From NCBI RefSeq assembly GCF_008152325.1, contig NZ_CP042243.1:1059026-1123025 (forward strand): a stretch of DNA of 64,000 nucleotides, written 5' to 3'. This DNA is from Crassaminicella thermophila. GTDB lineage: Bacteria; Bacillota; Clostridia; Peptostreptococcales; Thermotaleaceae. A program made the translations under genes and the position numbers. A model generated the notes under the pieces. That model did not search any database and had not been told where the DNA came from. It saw only the letters and a program-made list of their open reading frames with translations. Shown in pieces: positions 33,065 to 41,546 of this stretch. Position 1 is the first letter of the stretch. Every line of letters starts with the position of its first letter.

Positions 33065-33086
33065 ACTCCGGAATATCCGGAGTTTT
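33065..33086 (+). terminator. Rho-independent terminator after nth
   Basis: ACTCCGGA (33065-33072) pairs with TCCGGAGT (33076-33083), a 3-nt loop, and T's behind. Confidence 0.92.
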
Positions 33087-33246
33087 TGCTATAGAATTTA
33101 GTAATTTAATGTAAATTTATTTTTATAGTATATTATTGTTGTATAATATTTTATTAAGATGATTAAGGAAAAATAGAGAGGAAAATGTAAAATTATGAAG
33201 AATATAATAAAAAGCTGAAGTTTCAAAATTGAAAGAGGTGCAAAAA

Positions 33247-35268
33247 ATGGCAGAATCTACGATAGTCAGAGTAAGTCCTCATGAAATTATTTTTTCACTA
33301 GATATTGGAACAAAGAGTGTTGTTGGTATTATAGGGAAAAAAGAAGAAGATAAATTTTATATAATAGATTTTGAGATCATGGAATATTCAAGTCGTGCAA
33401 TGTATGATGGACAAATCCATGATATTGATAAGGTTGCAAATGTTGCAAGAAAAGTAAAGGAAAATCTTGAAAATCGATTAGGTTTTAAACTGACACAAGT
33501 GGCAATAGCTGCTGCTGGTAGAGCATTAAAGACTTGTCGTGTTCAAGTAAGTAGAGAAATTGATAGCACAAAAGAAATTGATCAAACTATGATTAACAGC
33601 CTAGAAATGGAAGGTATTCAAAAGGCACAAGAAATGTTAGATGAAGAGATGAATTCTACGGATACAAAGTACTATTGTGTAGGCTATACGGTTGTAAATT
33701 ATTACTTGAATAATAGTATAATAACGTCTCTTAAGGGGCATAAAGGCGATAGGATAGATGCTGATATTTTAGCTACTTTTTTACCTCATATTGTTGTAGA
33801 TAGTTTATATACGGTAATGAATAAAATAGGATTAGAAGTGATGCATTTAACTCTTGAGCCTATTGCTGCGATTCATGTTTCAATTCCTCCAAAATTAAGA
33901 TTGCTAAATTTAGCTTTGATAGATATTGGAGCTGGCACATCAGATATTGCAATTACTCAAGATGGAACAATTGTATCCTATGCAATGGCATCTGTTGCAG
34001 GAGATGAAATAACAGAAGCAATTGCAAAAGAGTTTTTGCTTGATTTTGATACTGCAGAAAAGTTAAAAATAGAATTAAACAAAAAAGATAGCCATACATT
34101 TGAAGATATTGTTGGAATTTCATATACTATGACAACGGAAGAAATAATAGAAAAAATAGCAGATGTAATTGAAAATCTTGCTTCTGAGATAGCAAAGAAA
34201 GTAATTCAGTATAATGGAAAATCACCAAGTGCAGTATTTTGTATAGGAGGAGGAAGTCAAATTCCTACTTTAACAAACTATTTGGCGACTAAATTAGGAT
34301 TAAGACAAGAAAGGGTAGTTGTTAGAGGGACTGAGATCATTGAGAATGTAGAATTTGAGTGTAATGAACTTAAAGGACCAGAATTTATTACACCAATTGG
34401 CATAGGCATTATTAGTGTAAAAGATGGAGAAGATAATTTTATACGTATATGTGTTAATGAAAATACTATTCAATTGTTCCATGCAAAAAAGCTTTTTGTA
34501 TCTGATGCTTTAATTAAAGCTGGATTTAATGCTAAGAAGCTTATTGCTAGAAGGGGAAAAAATTTAAATATTACTGTAAATGGAGAAAAGAAAATCATCA
34601 AAGGCGGTATAGGAGAACCAGCAAAGATATACTTAAATGGAAAGCTTAGTAGCTTAGATGCTCAAATTAATAATAAAGATGAGATTATAGTTGAAACAGC
34701 TGTTGATGGTTTAGATGCATGTTTATCTTTAAATGAGTTTATAAAAGACATAAATTCTGTAAATTTTAATGGTTTAGACATAAGTCTAATTAATAAATTA
34801 TTGGTAAATGGAAAAGAAGTTTCAATGGAATACCAAATAAAAGATGGTGATAGTATTACGTTTGTAAAGATTAATACTGTAGAGGAACTTCTAAATAGAT
34901 TTAATATGCATTATCAGGATTATTGTGTATATGTAAATGGGTCAGAGGTAGGAAAAGACTTTGTATTATCTCATAAAGACGAAATTGTTACTAGCAAGAG
35001 AAAACAAACATTAGCAATAGAGAAGAAAGATAAAGAGATAAGTAAATCCAATCAAAAAAATCATACTATTGAGGTTTTTGTAAATGAAGAAAGAATTCAG
35101 ATACAAAAGAAAGAAAGACAACTTATTTTTGTAGATATATTCGATTATTTTGATTTTGATAGAACGAAGGTAAAAGGGATACTTGTTTTAAAATTAAATG
35201 GCGAGAGAGCTAATTATACCGATAAGATAAAAGATGGAGATAAGATAGAGATTTATTGGGGAAAATAA
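33247..35268 (+). CDS. FtsA/PilM-like ATPase-fold protein with extended C terminus
   Basis: About 673 residues. The first 380 or so form an actin-like fold: FSLDIGTKSVVGIIG (phosphate 1), KTCRVQVSRE and VAIAAAGRA, LIDIGAGTSDIAI (phosphate 2), CIGGGSQIPTL (adenosine). This resembles FtsA-like cell division proteins of Clostridia. The remaining 290 residues contain at least four copies of a beta-grasp-like pattern, hydrophobic-x-VNG/LNG ... IKDGD-I, for example LLVNGKEVSMEYQIKDGDSI and LKLNGERANYTDKIKDGDKI. FtsA proper is about 410 residues and ends in a membrane helix; neither holds here. ATG 33247 has GAGGTG 7 nt upstream. Confidence 0.82.
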   Translation: MAESTIVRVSPHEIIFSLDIGTKSVVGIIGKKEEDKFYIIDFEIMEYSSRAMYDGQIHDIDKVANVARKVKENLENRLGFKLTQVAIAAAGRALKTCRVQVSREIDSTKEIDQTMINSLEMEGIQKAQEMLDEEMNSTDTKYYCVGYTVVNYYLNNSIITSLKGHKGDRIDADILATFLPHIVVDSLYTVMNKIGLEVMHLTLEPIAAIHVSIPPKLRLLNLALIDIGAGTSDIAITQDGTIVSYAMASVAGDEITEAIAKEFLLDFDTAEKLKIELNKKDSHTFEDIVGISYTMTTEEIIEKIADVIENLASEIAKKVIQYNGKSPSAVFCIGGGSQIPTLTNYLATKLGLRQERVVVRGTEIIENVEFECNELKGPEFITPIGIGIISVKDGEDNFIRICVNENTIQLFHAKKLFVSDALIKAGFNAKKLIARRGKNLNITVNGEKKIIKGGIGEPAKIYLNGKLSSLDAQINNKDEIIVETAVDGLDACLSLNEFIKDINSVNFNGLDISLINKLLVNGKEVSMEYQIKDGDSITFVKINTVEELLNRFNMHYQDYCVYVNGSEVGKDFVLSHKDEIVTSKRKQTLAIEKKDKEISKSNQKNHTIEVFVNEERIQIQKKERQLIFVDIFDYFDFDRTKVKGILVLKLNGERANYTDKIKDGDKIEIYWGK

Positions 35269-35273
35269 AATAA

Positions 35274-35301
35274 ACTAGAGAAGTTTCTCTAGTTGTTTTT
35301 T
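35274..35301. terminator. Bidirectional terminator between ftsA-like gene and tRNA
   Basis: ACTAGAGA (35274-35281) and TCTCTAGT (35286-35293), T-run on the plus strand, and a T-rich stretch on the minus strand after the tRNA 3' end. Confidence 0.88.
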
Positions 35302-35376
<75 letters not shown>

Positions 35377-35431
35377 ATGATTGTTTTTCAATATTATTAT
35401 ATGAAGGAATTTAAAATATATTCCTTTTTTT

Positions 35432-35458
35432 AAAAAAAGAGGGAGATAAACTCCCTCT
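35432..35458 (-). terminator. Isolated minus-strand terminator
   Basis: AGAGGGAG (35438-35445) with CTCCCTCT (35451-35458), loop ATAAA. Followed on the minus strand by seven T's. No annotated minus-strand gene precedes it; the next gene is on the plus strand. A second hairpin, AAGGAAT/ATTCCTT at 35404-35426 with T's on the plus strand, lies beside it. The rest of 35459-35626 is AT-rich and shows nothing else clear. Confidence 0.6.
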
Positions 35459-35626
35459 ATCTATAAAAGGGGGAAAACGAGCTGTGGATCCATGTCCACT
35501 ACATATTATGCATGTATAAAGAAAATGTGATAGAAATTTAATTCCCTATAAATTATGATGTATATTAGTAATATAGGCTTTTATAAAGAATATATATTAA
35601 TAAAACACAAGAGGGGAGGAGGCACT

Positions 35627-37060
35627 TTGGGAATAGATAAAAAAGACAAAGTAAAAAAAACAAATGCTCGTATTGGACTTATTATTGTTTTATTAAGTTT
35701 TCTTCTTTCTACTACGGCAATAGCATTTTTTTTGCTTTATAGAGATACAATTTATGATGGTGTGACTATAGAAAATTTAGATGTTGGAGGATTATCTATT
35801 ACAGAGGCGCAGAAAAAAATTAGAAACCATTTTGACAAGCTATTGGAAGATGGGAAAATTCATTTTGTTTATGGAGATAAAGTCTGGCATATTAATAGTG
35901 TAGATATAGGGGTTACATATGATTATATAAGTGCTGTGAATAAAGCTTATAGTATTGGAAGAGAAGGGAATTATTTTGAAAGATTGCAAGAAATACTTTC
36001 TTTATATAAAATGCCTCACAATATAATTTTAAAGCCTATTTACGACCATAAAAAGGTAGATAGTGTTATATATAATATACAAAATGTTATTGACAAGCCA
36101 CCGAAAGATGCAACAATTCGTAGGAAAAATGGAAAATTTTTTATTAAAGATGAAGAAATAGGTCTTGTATTGAATATGGATAAAACAAAGTTACTTTTGG
36201 CGGAGGAATTGAATAAATATAGGGTGCAAAATGAAATTACAGTTGAGCTTCCTGTTGAAACGGTTTCACCTCGTATTACTTCAGAAAGTTTAAGTACTAT
36301 TCATGAATTGCTAGGAGAGTATGTCACAAAATTTAATGCTGGTAATATAAGTAGAACAGAGAATATTAGATTAGCAGCAAAAGCAATAAATGGTACTGTA
36401 TTAATGCCGAAAGAGACATTTTCTTTTAATGATATAGTAGGGCCAAGAACTAGGGAGAGGGGATACAAACCTGCAAAAGTAATATTTAAGGGAGAATTGG
36501 TTGAAGGATTAGGTGGAGGTGTTTGCCAGGCATCTAGTACTTTGTATAATGCTGTCTTATTAAGTAATTTAGATATTATTGAAAGATATAAACATACAAT
36601 TCCTTCTACCTATGTCCCAAAAGGGAGAGATGCAACAGTTTCTTATGGGGTCTTAGATTTTAAATTTGAAAATTCATATGCTAATCCTATTTATATTGAG
36701 AGCTATGTTCGTAAAAACTTAATCATTGTGAAGATCTATGGACATAAAATATATAATAAGACTGTAAAAATAGTATCAAAAGTAAATGAAGTTGTTAAAA
36801 GACCTATTGAAATTAGATATGATAATAATTTGCTAGAAGGACAAGAAAGAATAGAACAAAAAGGAAGAGATGGATATAAAGTTACAACATATAAGATTAT
36901 TTATGAAAATGGGAAAGTAATAGAAAGAAAACAGATTTCAAAAGATTATTATAAACCGCAAAAGCAAATTATTGTAAAAGGGACTAAAAAACTTCCTGTG
37001 TCCAATCAAGAAAAAATTAAATCAGAGGAAGAAAGTTCTCCTTCATCAGAAAATTATTAG
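35627..37060 (+). CDS. VanW family protein with YoaR-like and G5-type regions
   Basis: About 477 residues from TTG 35627 (GGGGAGGAGG just upstream). One N-terminal transmembrane anchor (about 15-37). Peptidoglycan-binding YoaR-like repeats (ENLDVGGLSITEAQKKI, VWHINSVDIGVTYD), then the VanW domain (TENIRLAAKAINGTVLMPKETFSFNDIVGPRT, EGLGGGVCQASSTLYNAVLLS, HTIPSTYVPKGRDATVSYG), then a C-terminal G5-like beta region and a Ser-rich tail. Likely anchored outside the membrane and acting at the cell wall. The biochemical role of VanW is not known; the name comes from a vancomycin cluster and does not mean resistance. Confidence 0.9.
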   Translation: MGIDKKDKVKKTNARIGLIIVLLSFLLSTTAIAFFLLYRDTIYDGVTIENLDVGGLSITEAQKKIRNHFDKLLEDGKIHFVYGDKVWHINSVDIGVTYDYISAVNKAYSIGREGNYFERLQEILSLYKMPHNIILKPIYDHKKVDSVIYNIQNVIDKPPKDATIRRKNGKFFIKDEEIGLVLNMDKTKLLLAEELNKYRVQNEITVELPVETVSPRITSESLSTIHELLGEYVTKFNAGNISRTENIRLAAKAINGTVLMPKETFSFNDIVGPRTRERGYKPAKVIFKGELVEGLGGGVCQASSTLYNAVLLSNLDIIERYKHTIPSTYVPKGRDATVSYGVLDFKFENSYANPIYIESYVRKNLIIVKIYGHKIYNKTVKIVSKVNEVVKRPIEIRYDNNLLEGQERIEQKGRDGYKVTTYKIIYENGKVIERKQISKDYYKPQKQIIVKGTKKLPVSNQEKIKSEEESSPSSENY

Positions 37061-37077
37061 CAGAAACAGGTGAGGAA

Positions 37078-37764
37078 ATGAATCAAGCATTATATAACAA
37101 AGAGGTAAGCTGTCCTATATGCAAAAATATTTTTCATACAAAAAAGGTTAGGAGCTCTGCTATTAGGATAAAAAAAAGAGATACAGATTTTTGTGTATAT
37201 TACAATGGAGAAAATCCAATTTTTTATGCAGTATTTGTATGTCCAAACTGTGGATATGCTGCATTAGAGAGTGTATTTGAAAGGATAAGCCCTACAGGGA
37301 AGAAAATAATTACGTCTAGGGTTTCAAATCAATGGGTACAAAGAGATTTTGGAGGGGAAAGAACGAATCAGGAGGCAATTGAGGTTTATAAACTTGCATT
37401 GTTGTGTGGGCAATTATCAAATGAAAAGAAAGGAATATTAGGTACTATTTGCCTTAGATTAGCATGGTTTTATAGGTTTATAGGAGAAGATAAGGAATTA
37501 CATTTTTTGAAACATGCTAAGAATTGTTTTGAAGAAGCTTTTTTATATGAACAATTACCTATTGGGAATCTTGATGAAGTTTCAATGCTGTATTTATTAG
37601 GAGAACTAAATAGAAGATTAGGAAAATATGAAGATGCAATTAACTGGTTTAATAAAGCTGTAAGTAATCCAGCAATAAAGAGAAAGAAAAAGTTAGAGAT
37701 GCAAGCAAGGGAACAGTGGATTCTAGCAAAGGAAGAATATAAAAAGATAAAGAGTGAAGCTTAG
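37078..37764 (+). CDS. DUF2225 protein with zinc-ribbon and TPR-like parts
   Basis: 228 residues. N-terminal double CxxC: VSCPICKNIFHTKKVRSSA and VFVCPNCGYAALESVF, probably one zinc site, then TPR-like helices (about 100-225) with LGELNRRLGKYEDAINWFNKA. DUF2225 proteins are widespread in Clostridia, with unknown function. GAGGTGAGG lies before the ATG, 17 nt after the VanW stop, so the two are probably cotranscribed. A terminator follows. Confidence 0.88.
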   Translation: MNQALYNKEVSCPICKNIFHTKKVRSSAIRIKKRDTDFCVYYNGENPIFYAVFVCPNCGYAALESVFERISPTGKKIITSRVSNQWVQRDFGGERTNQEAIEVYKLALLCGQLSNEKKGILGTICLRLAWFYRFIGEDKELHFLKHAKNCFEEAFLYEQLPIGNLDEVSMLYLLGELNRRLGKYEDAINWFNKAVSNPAIKRKKKLEMQAREQWILAKEEYKKIKSEA

Positions 37765-37776
37765 TATAAACAAAGG

Positions 37777-37809
37777 AAAAGTTGCTACAAAAGAGTAGTG
37801 ACTTTTTTT
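37777..37809 (+). terminator. Rho-independent terminator after DUF2225 gene
   Basis: AAAAGTTGCTAC (37777-37788) and GTAGTGACTTTT (37795-37806), two wobbles, followed by T's. Confidence 0.85.
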
Positions 37810-37841
37810 CTTTTTTAATTGATATTTGGGGGAGGGTAAAT

Positions 37842-39194
37842 ATGAACCAACTATTCGTTACGCTTGGAATGTTAGAATTATTAAGACATAAATTTAATAC
37901 ACAAAAAAGAAAACCGATTGTATTTGTACCAGGTTTATATGGATCTATGAGCGATGAAATTATTTCTGGAACAGGAGATTGGGGATTTGGTATGGCAGCT
38001 TCTGTGTATGAACCTTTTATTAGGAGTTTGGAAGAGATGGGGTATAAAAAAAATGAGGATTTATTTATTGCATTTTATGATTGGAGAAAGGAATGTACAT
38101 TTTGTGCAAGACGTTATTTAAGAGATGTAATTGATAAAGCAAAGAAAAAATGTAAAAGTAGAAAAGTGAATATTATATGCCATAGTATGGGAGGATTAGT
38201 AGCTAGAGCTTATGTACAAAGTAAAAATTATAGATATGATGTAGATCATTTAATTATGATTGCTACACCCAATGGAGGAGCTGTAAATGCATATTGTTTT
38301 TGGGCAGGAGGTATGCTTCCTTATAAAAGAAACATAAAGTCAAATATTTTTAGAACACTTTTAGAAGGTTACTTATGGGTCTTAGAGAAATTATATAGTG
38401 CTAAAAATGAAATGGAGACAATACACAAGCATCTAAAAAGTGCAAAAGATTTGCTACCAAGCCATCAATATGGAGATTATCTTTATTATTTAAATAAAGA
38501 TGGAAACCTTTGTTATGTATCTTGTGAAAAAATGGCATATCAAAATGATTTTTTAAATCAATTAAATGAAAGAGAATATTTACTAAAACGAAGAAGGGTG
38601 AAGGTTACTTTAATTGGAGGAAAAGGTGTTCAGACAAATAATTACTTGCAGATTGATAAGCGTTATAAAGATAAGGAAAATAAATGGCTTGATGGAAAGG
38701 TTATAGGAATTTCTAAATCAGAAGAAGGTGATGGAACTGTAATGCTAAGAAGTGTATTTGCAATAGAAGGAGATTCTTATGTATTTCAAGCTACACATGT
38801 AGATATATTGAAAAAGTGTAGATTTGTTATAGGGAAAAAGTTAGGGATAAAGGAAAATAATATATATAGAAAAAATGATGAGTCACTGAACAATTATATA
38901 AGTATTCTTGTAAATGGAGTAGGGGACCTATTTATAAGATCTGTCACAAAAGAAGGAATTATTACAATATATGATGGGATAAAAAGTATGGATGGAGTTT
39001 ATGTAGAGAAATATGATGAAGGGTTAAAATGGATTATTTTGGTAGGGATTTCAAGGGATAGACTGTATATGGAGTATATACCAAAGGAAAATGGAAAAAT
39101 GGAGATTCAAATAGATGATAGTTTTGGAATGAGAAAGAAAATTCAAGAAAGAGAGGTAAGGAAGAATCAAGCTTATCGTTTGAATTTATCCTAA
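37842..39194 (+). CDS. Alpha/beta hydrolase, LCAT/lipase-like
   Basis: About 450 residues. IVFVPGLYGSMS (oxyanion loop) near residue 28, FYDWRKECTFCARRYLRD, and the nucleophile elbow IICHSMGGLVARAYV (Ser near 118), all as in the LCAT/PGAP1-like lipase group. EEGDGTVMLRS supplies a plausible acid, and FQATHVDIL the His. There is no signal peptide, so it may act inside the cell. The last 120 residues form a separate, unrecognised domain. ATG 37842 has GGGGGAGGG before it; a longer frame upstream runs through the previous terminator and is not believed. Confidence 0.82.
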   Translation: MNQLFVTLGMLELLRHKFNTQKRKPIVFVPGLYGSMSDEIISGTGDWGFGMAASVYEPFIRSLEEMGYKKNEDLFIAFYDWRKECTFCARRYLRDVIDKAKKKCKSRKVNIICHSMGGLVARAYVQSKNYRYDVDHLIMIATPNGGAVNAYCFWAGGMLPYKRNIKSNIFRTLLEGYLWVLEKLYSAKNEMETIHKHLKSAKDLLPSHQYGDYLYYLNKDGNLCYVSCEKMAYQNDFLNQLNEREYLLKRRRVKVTLIGGKGVQTNNYLQIDKRYKDKENKWLDGKVIGISKSEEGDGTVMLRSVFAIEGDSYVFQATHVDILKKCRFVIGKKLGIKENNIYRKNDESLNNYISILVNGVGDLFIRSVTKEGIITIYDGIKSMDGVYVEKYDEGLKWIILVGISRDRLYMEYIPKENGKMEIQIDDSFGMRKKIQEREVRKNQAYRLNLS

Positions 39195-39260
39195 TAGGGG
39201 TTATGACTAAAAATTGCATATTAATGAAAAATTTGATATAGTTTATTTAAAGTAAAGAAA

Positions 39261-39288
39261 GTCCCTGCAAATAGGGACATATTTTTTT
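39261..39288 (+). terminator. Rho-independent terminator after lipase gene
   Basis: GTCCCT (39261-39266) and AGGGAC (39273-39278), loop GCAAAT, then ATAT and seven T's. Confidence 0.82.
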
Positions 39289-39316
39289 GGAAGTTAGATT
39301 TCAAAGAGGTGATAAC

Positions 39317-39877
39317 ATGAAAGGAAAGATTACATTAGTTACAGGTGGAGCAAGAAGTGGTAAAAGTAATTATGCAGAAAAATTAGCAAAGACTTCTGTA
39401 CAGCCTGTAGCATATTTGGCTACAGCTATTCCTTTTGACGAAGGAATGAAAGATAGAATTAAAAAGCATAAAGCATCACGACCAAGTGAGTGGACAACGT
39501 ATGAAGGTTATAAAGATTTATACAAAATTGTAAAAGAAATTGCAAAAGAACATGGGACTATTTTGTTAGATTGTATTACGATTATGGTAACAAACTTAAT
39601 GTTTGAGCATGAGGCTGACTGGGATAAAATCAGTTATGAAGCAATTGATAAAATTGAAGAGGAAATAACAAATCAGATAATGAAATTAATAGAAAGCGTT
39701 CGGAAAAATAATATTTGGTGTATTATGGTTACAAATGAGGTAGGAATGGGAATTGTACCAGATAACAGGTTATCTCGAATATATAGAGATATAGTAGGAA
39801 GGATTAATCAAATTATTGCAAAAGAAGCAGATGAGGTGTACTTTACTGTTTCTGGATTGCCTATGAAATTAAAATAG
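39317..39877 (+). CDS. cobU: Adenosylcobinamide kinase/phosphate guanylyltransferase
   Basis: Phosphorylates adenosylcobinamide and transfers GMP to it (nucleotide loop assembly). About 186 residues. P-loop TGGARSGKSNYAEKLA near residue 8, AYLATAIPFDEGMKDRIKKH with the guanylylated His, RPSEWTTYEG, LLDCITIMVTNLM, VTNEVGMGIVPDNRLSRIYRD. ATG 39317 has GAGGTG at 5-6 nt. First gene of cobU-cobS-cobC; no riboswitch is seen before it. Confidence 0.96.
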   Translation: MKGKITLVTGGARSGKSNYAEKLAKTSVQPVAYLATAIPFDEGMKDRIKKHKASRPSEWTTYEGYKDLYKIVKEIAKEHGTILLDCITIMVTNLMFEHEADWDKISYEAIDKIEEEITNQIMKLIESVRKNNIWCIMVTNEVGMGIVPDNRLSRIYRDIVGRINQIIAKEADEVYFTVSGLPMKLK

Positions 39878-39891
39878 GAGGAAGTATACCG

Positions 39892-40617
39892 ATGAAGAAA
39901 TTTATTTTGATGGTTCAGTTTTTAACAAGAATACCAATAAATGTTTATCTAAAGGTTGATGAAAAGGATTTCTCAGATGGTATTAAATATTTTCCATTAG
40001 TAGGACTTATTATAGGAATGTTTATAGTTTCTTTTTACTATATAGGATATAATATAGGCGGAGGATTTTTAGCTTCAATTATGGCTGTAGTCATTGAAGT
40101 TTTTATTACGGGAGGATTACACCTTGATGGTCTAGGTGATACTTTTGATGGAATCTACAGTAACCGTTCTAAGGATAAAATGCTAGAAATTATGAAGGAC
40201 AGTAGATTAGGGACAAATGCAGCTTTAGCAATATTTTTAACAATTCTTTTAAAAATTGCTTTAATATATAGTTTACATATTCCGAATGTTTATCCAGTAT
40301 TATTGCTTATGCCAGTTTTTTCTAGGTTGTGTATTGTTTATGGTGCAAGATTTTCAGTTTATGCAAGGACTAGCGGTATGGGAAATATGTTTATAGGAAA
40401 GACCAATAACAAACATGTAATAATTGCTATGTTAATCAGTAGTTTGTTATCTTTTTTAAACTTTTGGTCATTCCCTTTTATCTTTATTGGATTATTGTTT
40501 AGTATTTTTTACATAAGACATATTAGCAGCAAAATTGGTGGGATGACAGGCGATACATTAGGTGCTTTGTGTGAGTTATCAGAATTAGTTTATTTATTTT
40601 ATGTTGTGATTATCTAG
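39892..40617 (+). CDS. cobS: Adenosylcobinamide-GDP ribazoletransferase
   Basis: Joins adenosylcobinamide-GDP to alpha-ribazole(-phosphate) at the membrane. 241 residues with about six transmembrane segments. The N-terminal QFLTRIPI, FPLVGLIIG and the metal-binding ITGGLHLDGLGDTFDGIYS-type motif (TGGLHLDGLGDTFDG) are present; MKDSRLGTNAALAI and GGMTGDTLGA follow. GGAGGAAG precedes the ATG, 14 nt after cobU. Confidence 0.96.
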   Translation: MKKFILMVQFLTRIPINVYLKVDEKDFSDGIKYFPLVGLIIGMFIVSFYYIGYNIGGGFLASIMAVVIEVFITGGLHLDGLGDTFDGIYSNRSKDKMLEIMKDSRLGTNAALAIFLTILLKIALIYSLHIPNVYPVLLLMPVFSRLCIVYGARFSVYARTSGMGNMFIGKTNNKHVIIAMLISSLLSFLNFWSFPFIFIGLLFSIFYIRHISSKIGGMTGDTLGALCELSELVYLFYVVII

Positions 40618-40632
40618 AAAGCAGGTGATGGT

Positions 40633-41223
40633 TTGCTTAAGATAATACTTGTAAGGCATGGAGAGACAGAAAATAATTGTGATGGACTTTATTGTGGTTG
40701 GAATGATATTTTTTTGACTGAAAAAGGATTAATGCAAGCAAAAAAGGTTAGTGAAAAATTAAAAGAAGAAAATTTCGATTATATTATCAGTAGTGATTTA
40801 GATAGAACAATGAAAACGGCAGAAATTATTAATCAGTATCATCATGTAGAGATTATTTTAGAAAGCAATATAAGAGAAATGAATTTTGGTTTGTGGGAAG
40901 GATTAAGCTATAAAGAGATAAAAGAAAAGTATCCAAAAGAGGTAAAGGAATGGGAAAACGATTGGATTGATTATGTTACGCCAAATGGAGAAAGTGTAAA
41001 ACAAATGTATGAGAGGGTTACAAAAGCAATAGATAAAATTATCCATAAAAATAAAAGAGGAAATATCCTAATTGTTGCACATGCAGGATCTATTCGTGCT
41101 ATATTAGCATATTTAATCGGCAGAGGAATGAAAGATTATTGGAAATATAAAATAGATAATTGTGGTATTTGTATTATTGAGATAATAGATAAATTTCCAG
41201 TTTTAACTGCTTTGAATCAGTAA
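40633..41223 (+). CDS. cobC: Histidine phosphatase, likely alpha-ribazole phosphatase
   Basis: 196 residues from TTG 40633, with GCAGGTGATGG upstream. Phosphoglycerate-mutase-like fold: LVRHGETENN with the phosphorylated His near residue 8, SSDLDRTMKTAEII, REMNFGLWEGLSYKEI, and VAHAGSIRAILAYLIG with the second His. General histidine phosphatases look alike, so the specific reaction (removal of phosphate from adenosylcobalamin-phosphate or alpha-ribazole-phosphate) is assigned from its position behind cobU and cobS. Confidence 0.85.
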   Translation: MLKIILVRHGETENNCDGLYCGWNDIFLTEKGLMQAKKVSEKLKEENFDYIISSDLDRTMKTAEIINQYHHVEIILESNIREMNFGLWEGLSYKEIKEKYPKEVKEWENDWIDYVTPNGESVKQMYERVTKAIDKIIHKNKRGNILIVAHAGSIRAILAYLIGRGMKDYWKYKIDNCGICIIEIIDKFPVLTALNQ

Positions 41224-41225
41224 TA

Positions 41226-41252
41226 TACATTTATTGAAATAAATGTAGAATT
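41226..41252 (+). terminator. Weak hairpin after cobC
   Basis: TACATTTAT (41226-41234) and ATAAATGTA (41239-41247), loop TGAA, then ATTTTG. All A-T rich; may end the cobU-S-C transcript before the riboswitch. Confidence 0.45.
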
Positions 41253-41279
41253 TTGATAGGATGAAACAAGGAAAATAAA

Positions 41280-41437
41280 AAAATAGGTGTCGTAAGACTT
41301 AATAAGGAAGTTCGGTGAAATTCCGACACAGCCCCCGCTACTGTAAGTGAGGATGAAATCGAAAAATGTCACCTGTAGAATACAGGGAAGACATCGAGAG
41401 TAAGTTGATTCACAAGTCAGGAGACTTGCCTATTTTA
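41280..41437 (+). promoter_or_regulatory. Cobalamin riboswitch
   Basis: Conserved core segments in order: AAGTTCGGTGAAATTCCGAC (41308-41327), then CACAGCCCCCGCTACTGTAA, GTGAGGATGAAATC, TGTCACC with CAGGGAAGACATCGAGAG, and the B12 box GTCAGGAGACTTGCC (41416-41430). Outer P1 stem AAAATAGG (41280-41287) with CCTATTTT (41429-41436). It precedes the cbiA-to-hemL operon, so adenosylcobalamin should shut off corrin and early tetrapyrrole synthesis together. Confidence 0.95.
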
Positions 41438-41488
41438 TGCGTTATGTACCTTCGGTGGGAAGGGAACAGGAACTGAAACTTGTTCGTG

Positions 41489-41516
41489 CCCTGGCCAGCG
41501 CTGGTCAGGGTATTTT
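41489..41516 (+). terminator. Expression-platform terminator of the riboswitch
   Basis: CCCTGGCCA (41489-41497) and TGGTCAGGG (41502-41510), loop GCGC, then TATTTTAAT. The spacer 41438-41488 has alternative pairings (CCTTC/GAAGG, GAACA/TGTTC) that could form the anti-terminator. Confidence 0.7.
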
Positions 41517-41546
41517 AATGCGAAATTTTTTGAAGGGATGATGAAT

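Noticed and set aside
35627-37060. VanW protein as a vancomycin resistance gene
   Set aside because: No other van genes are present; VanW-domain proteins are common in Clostridia with unrelated roles.
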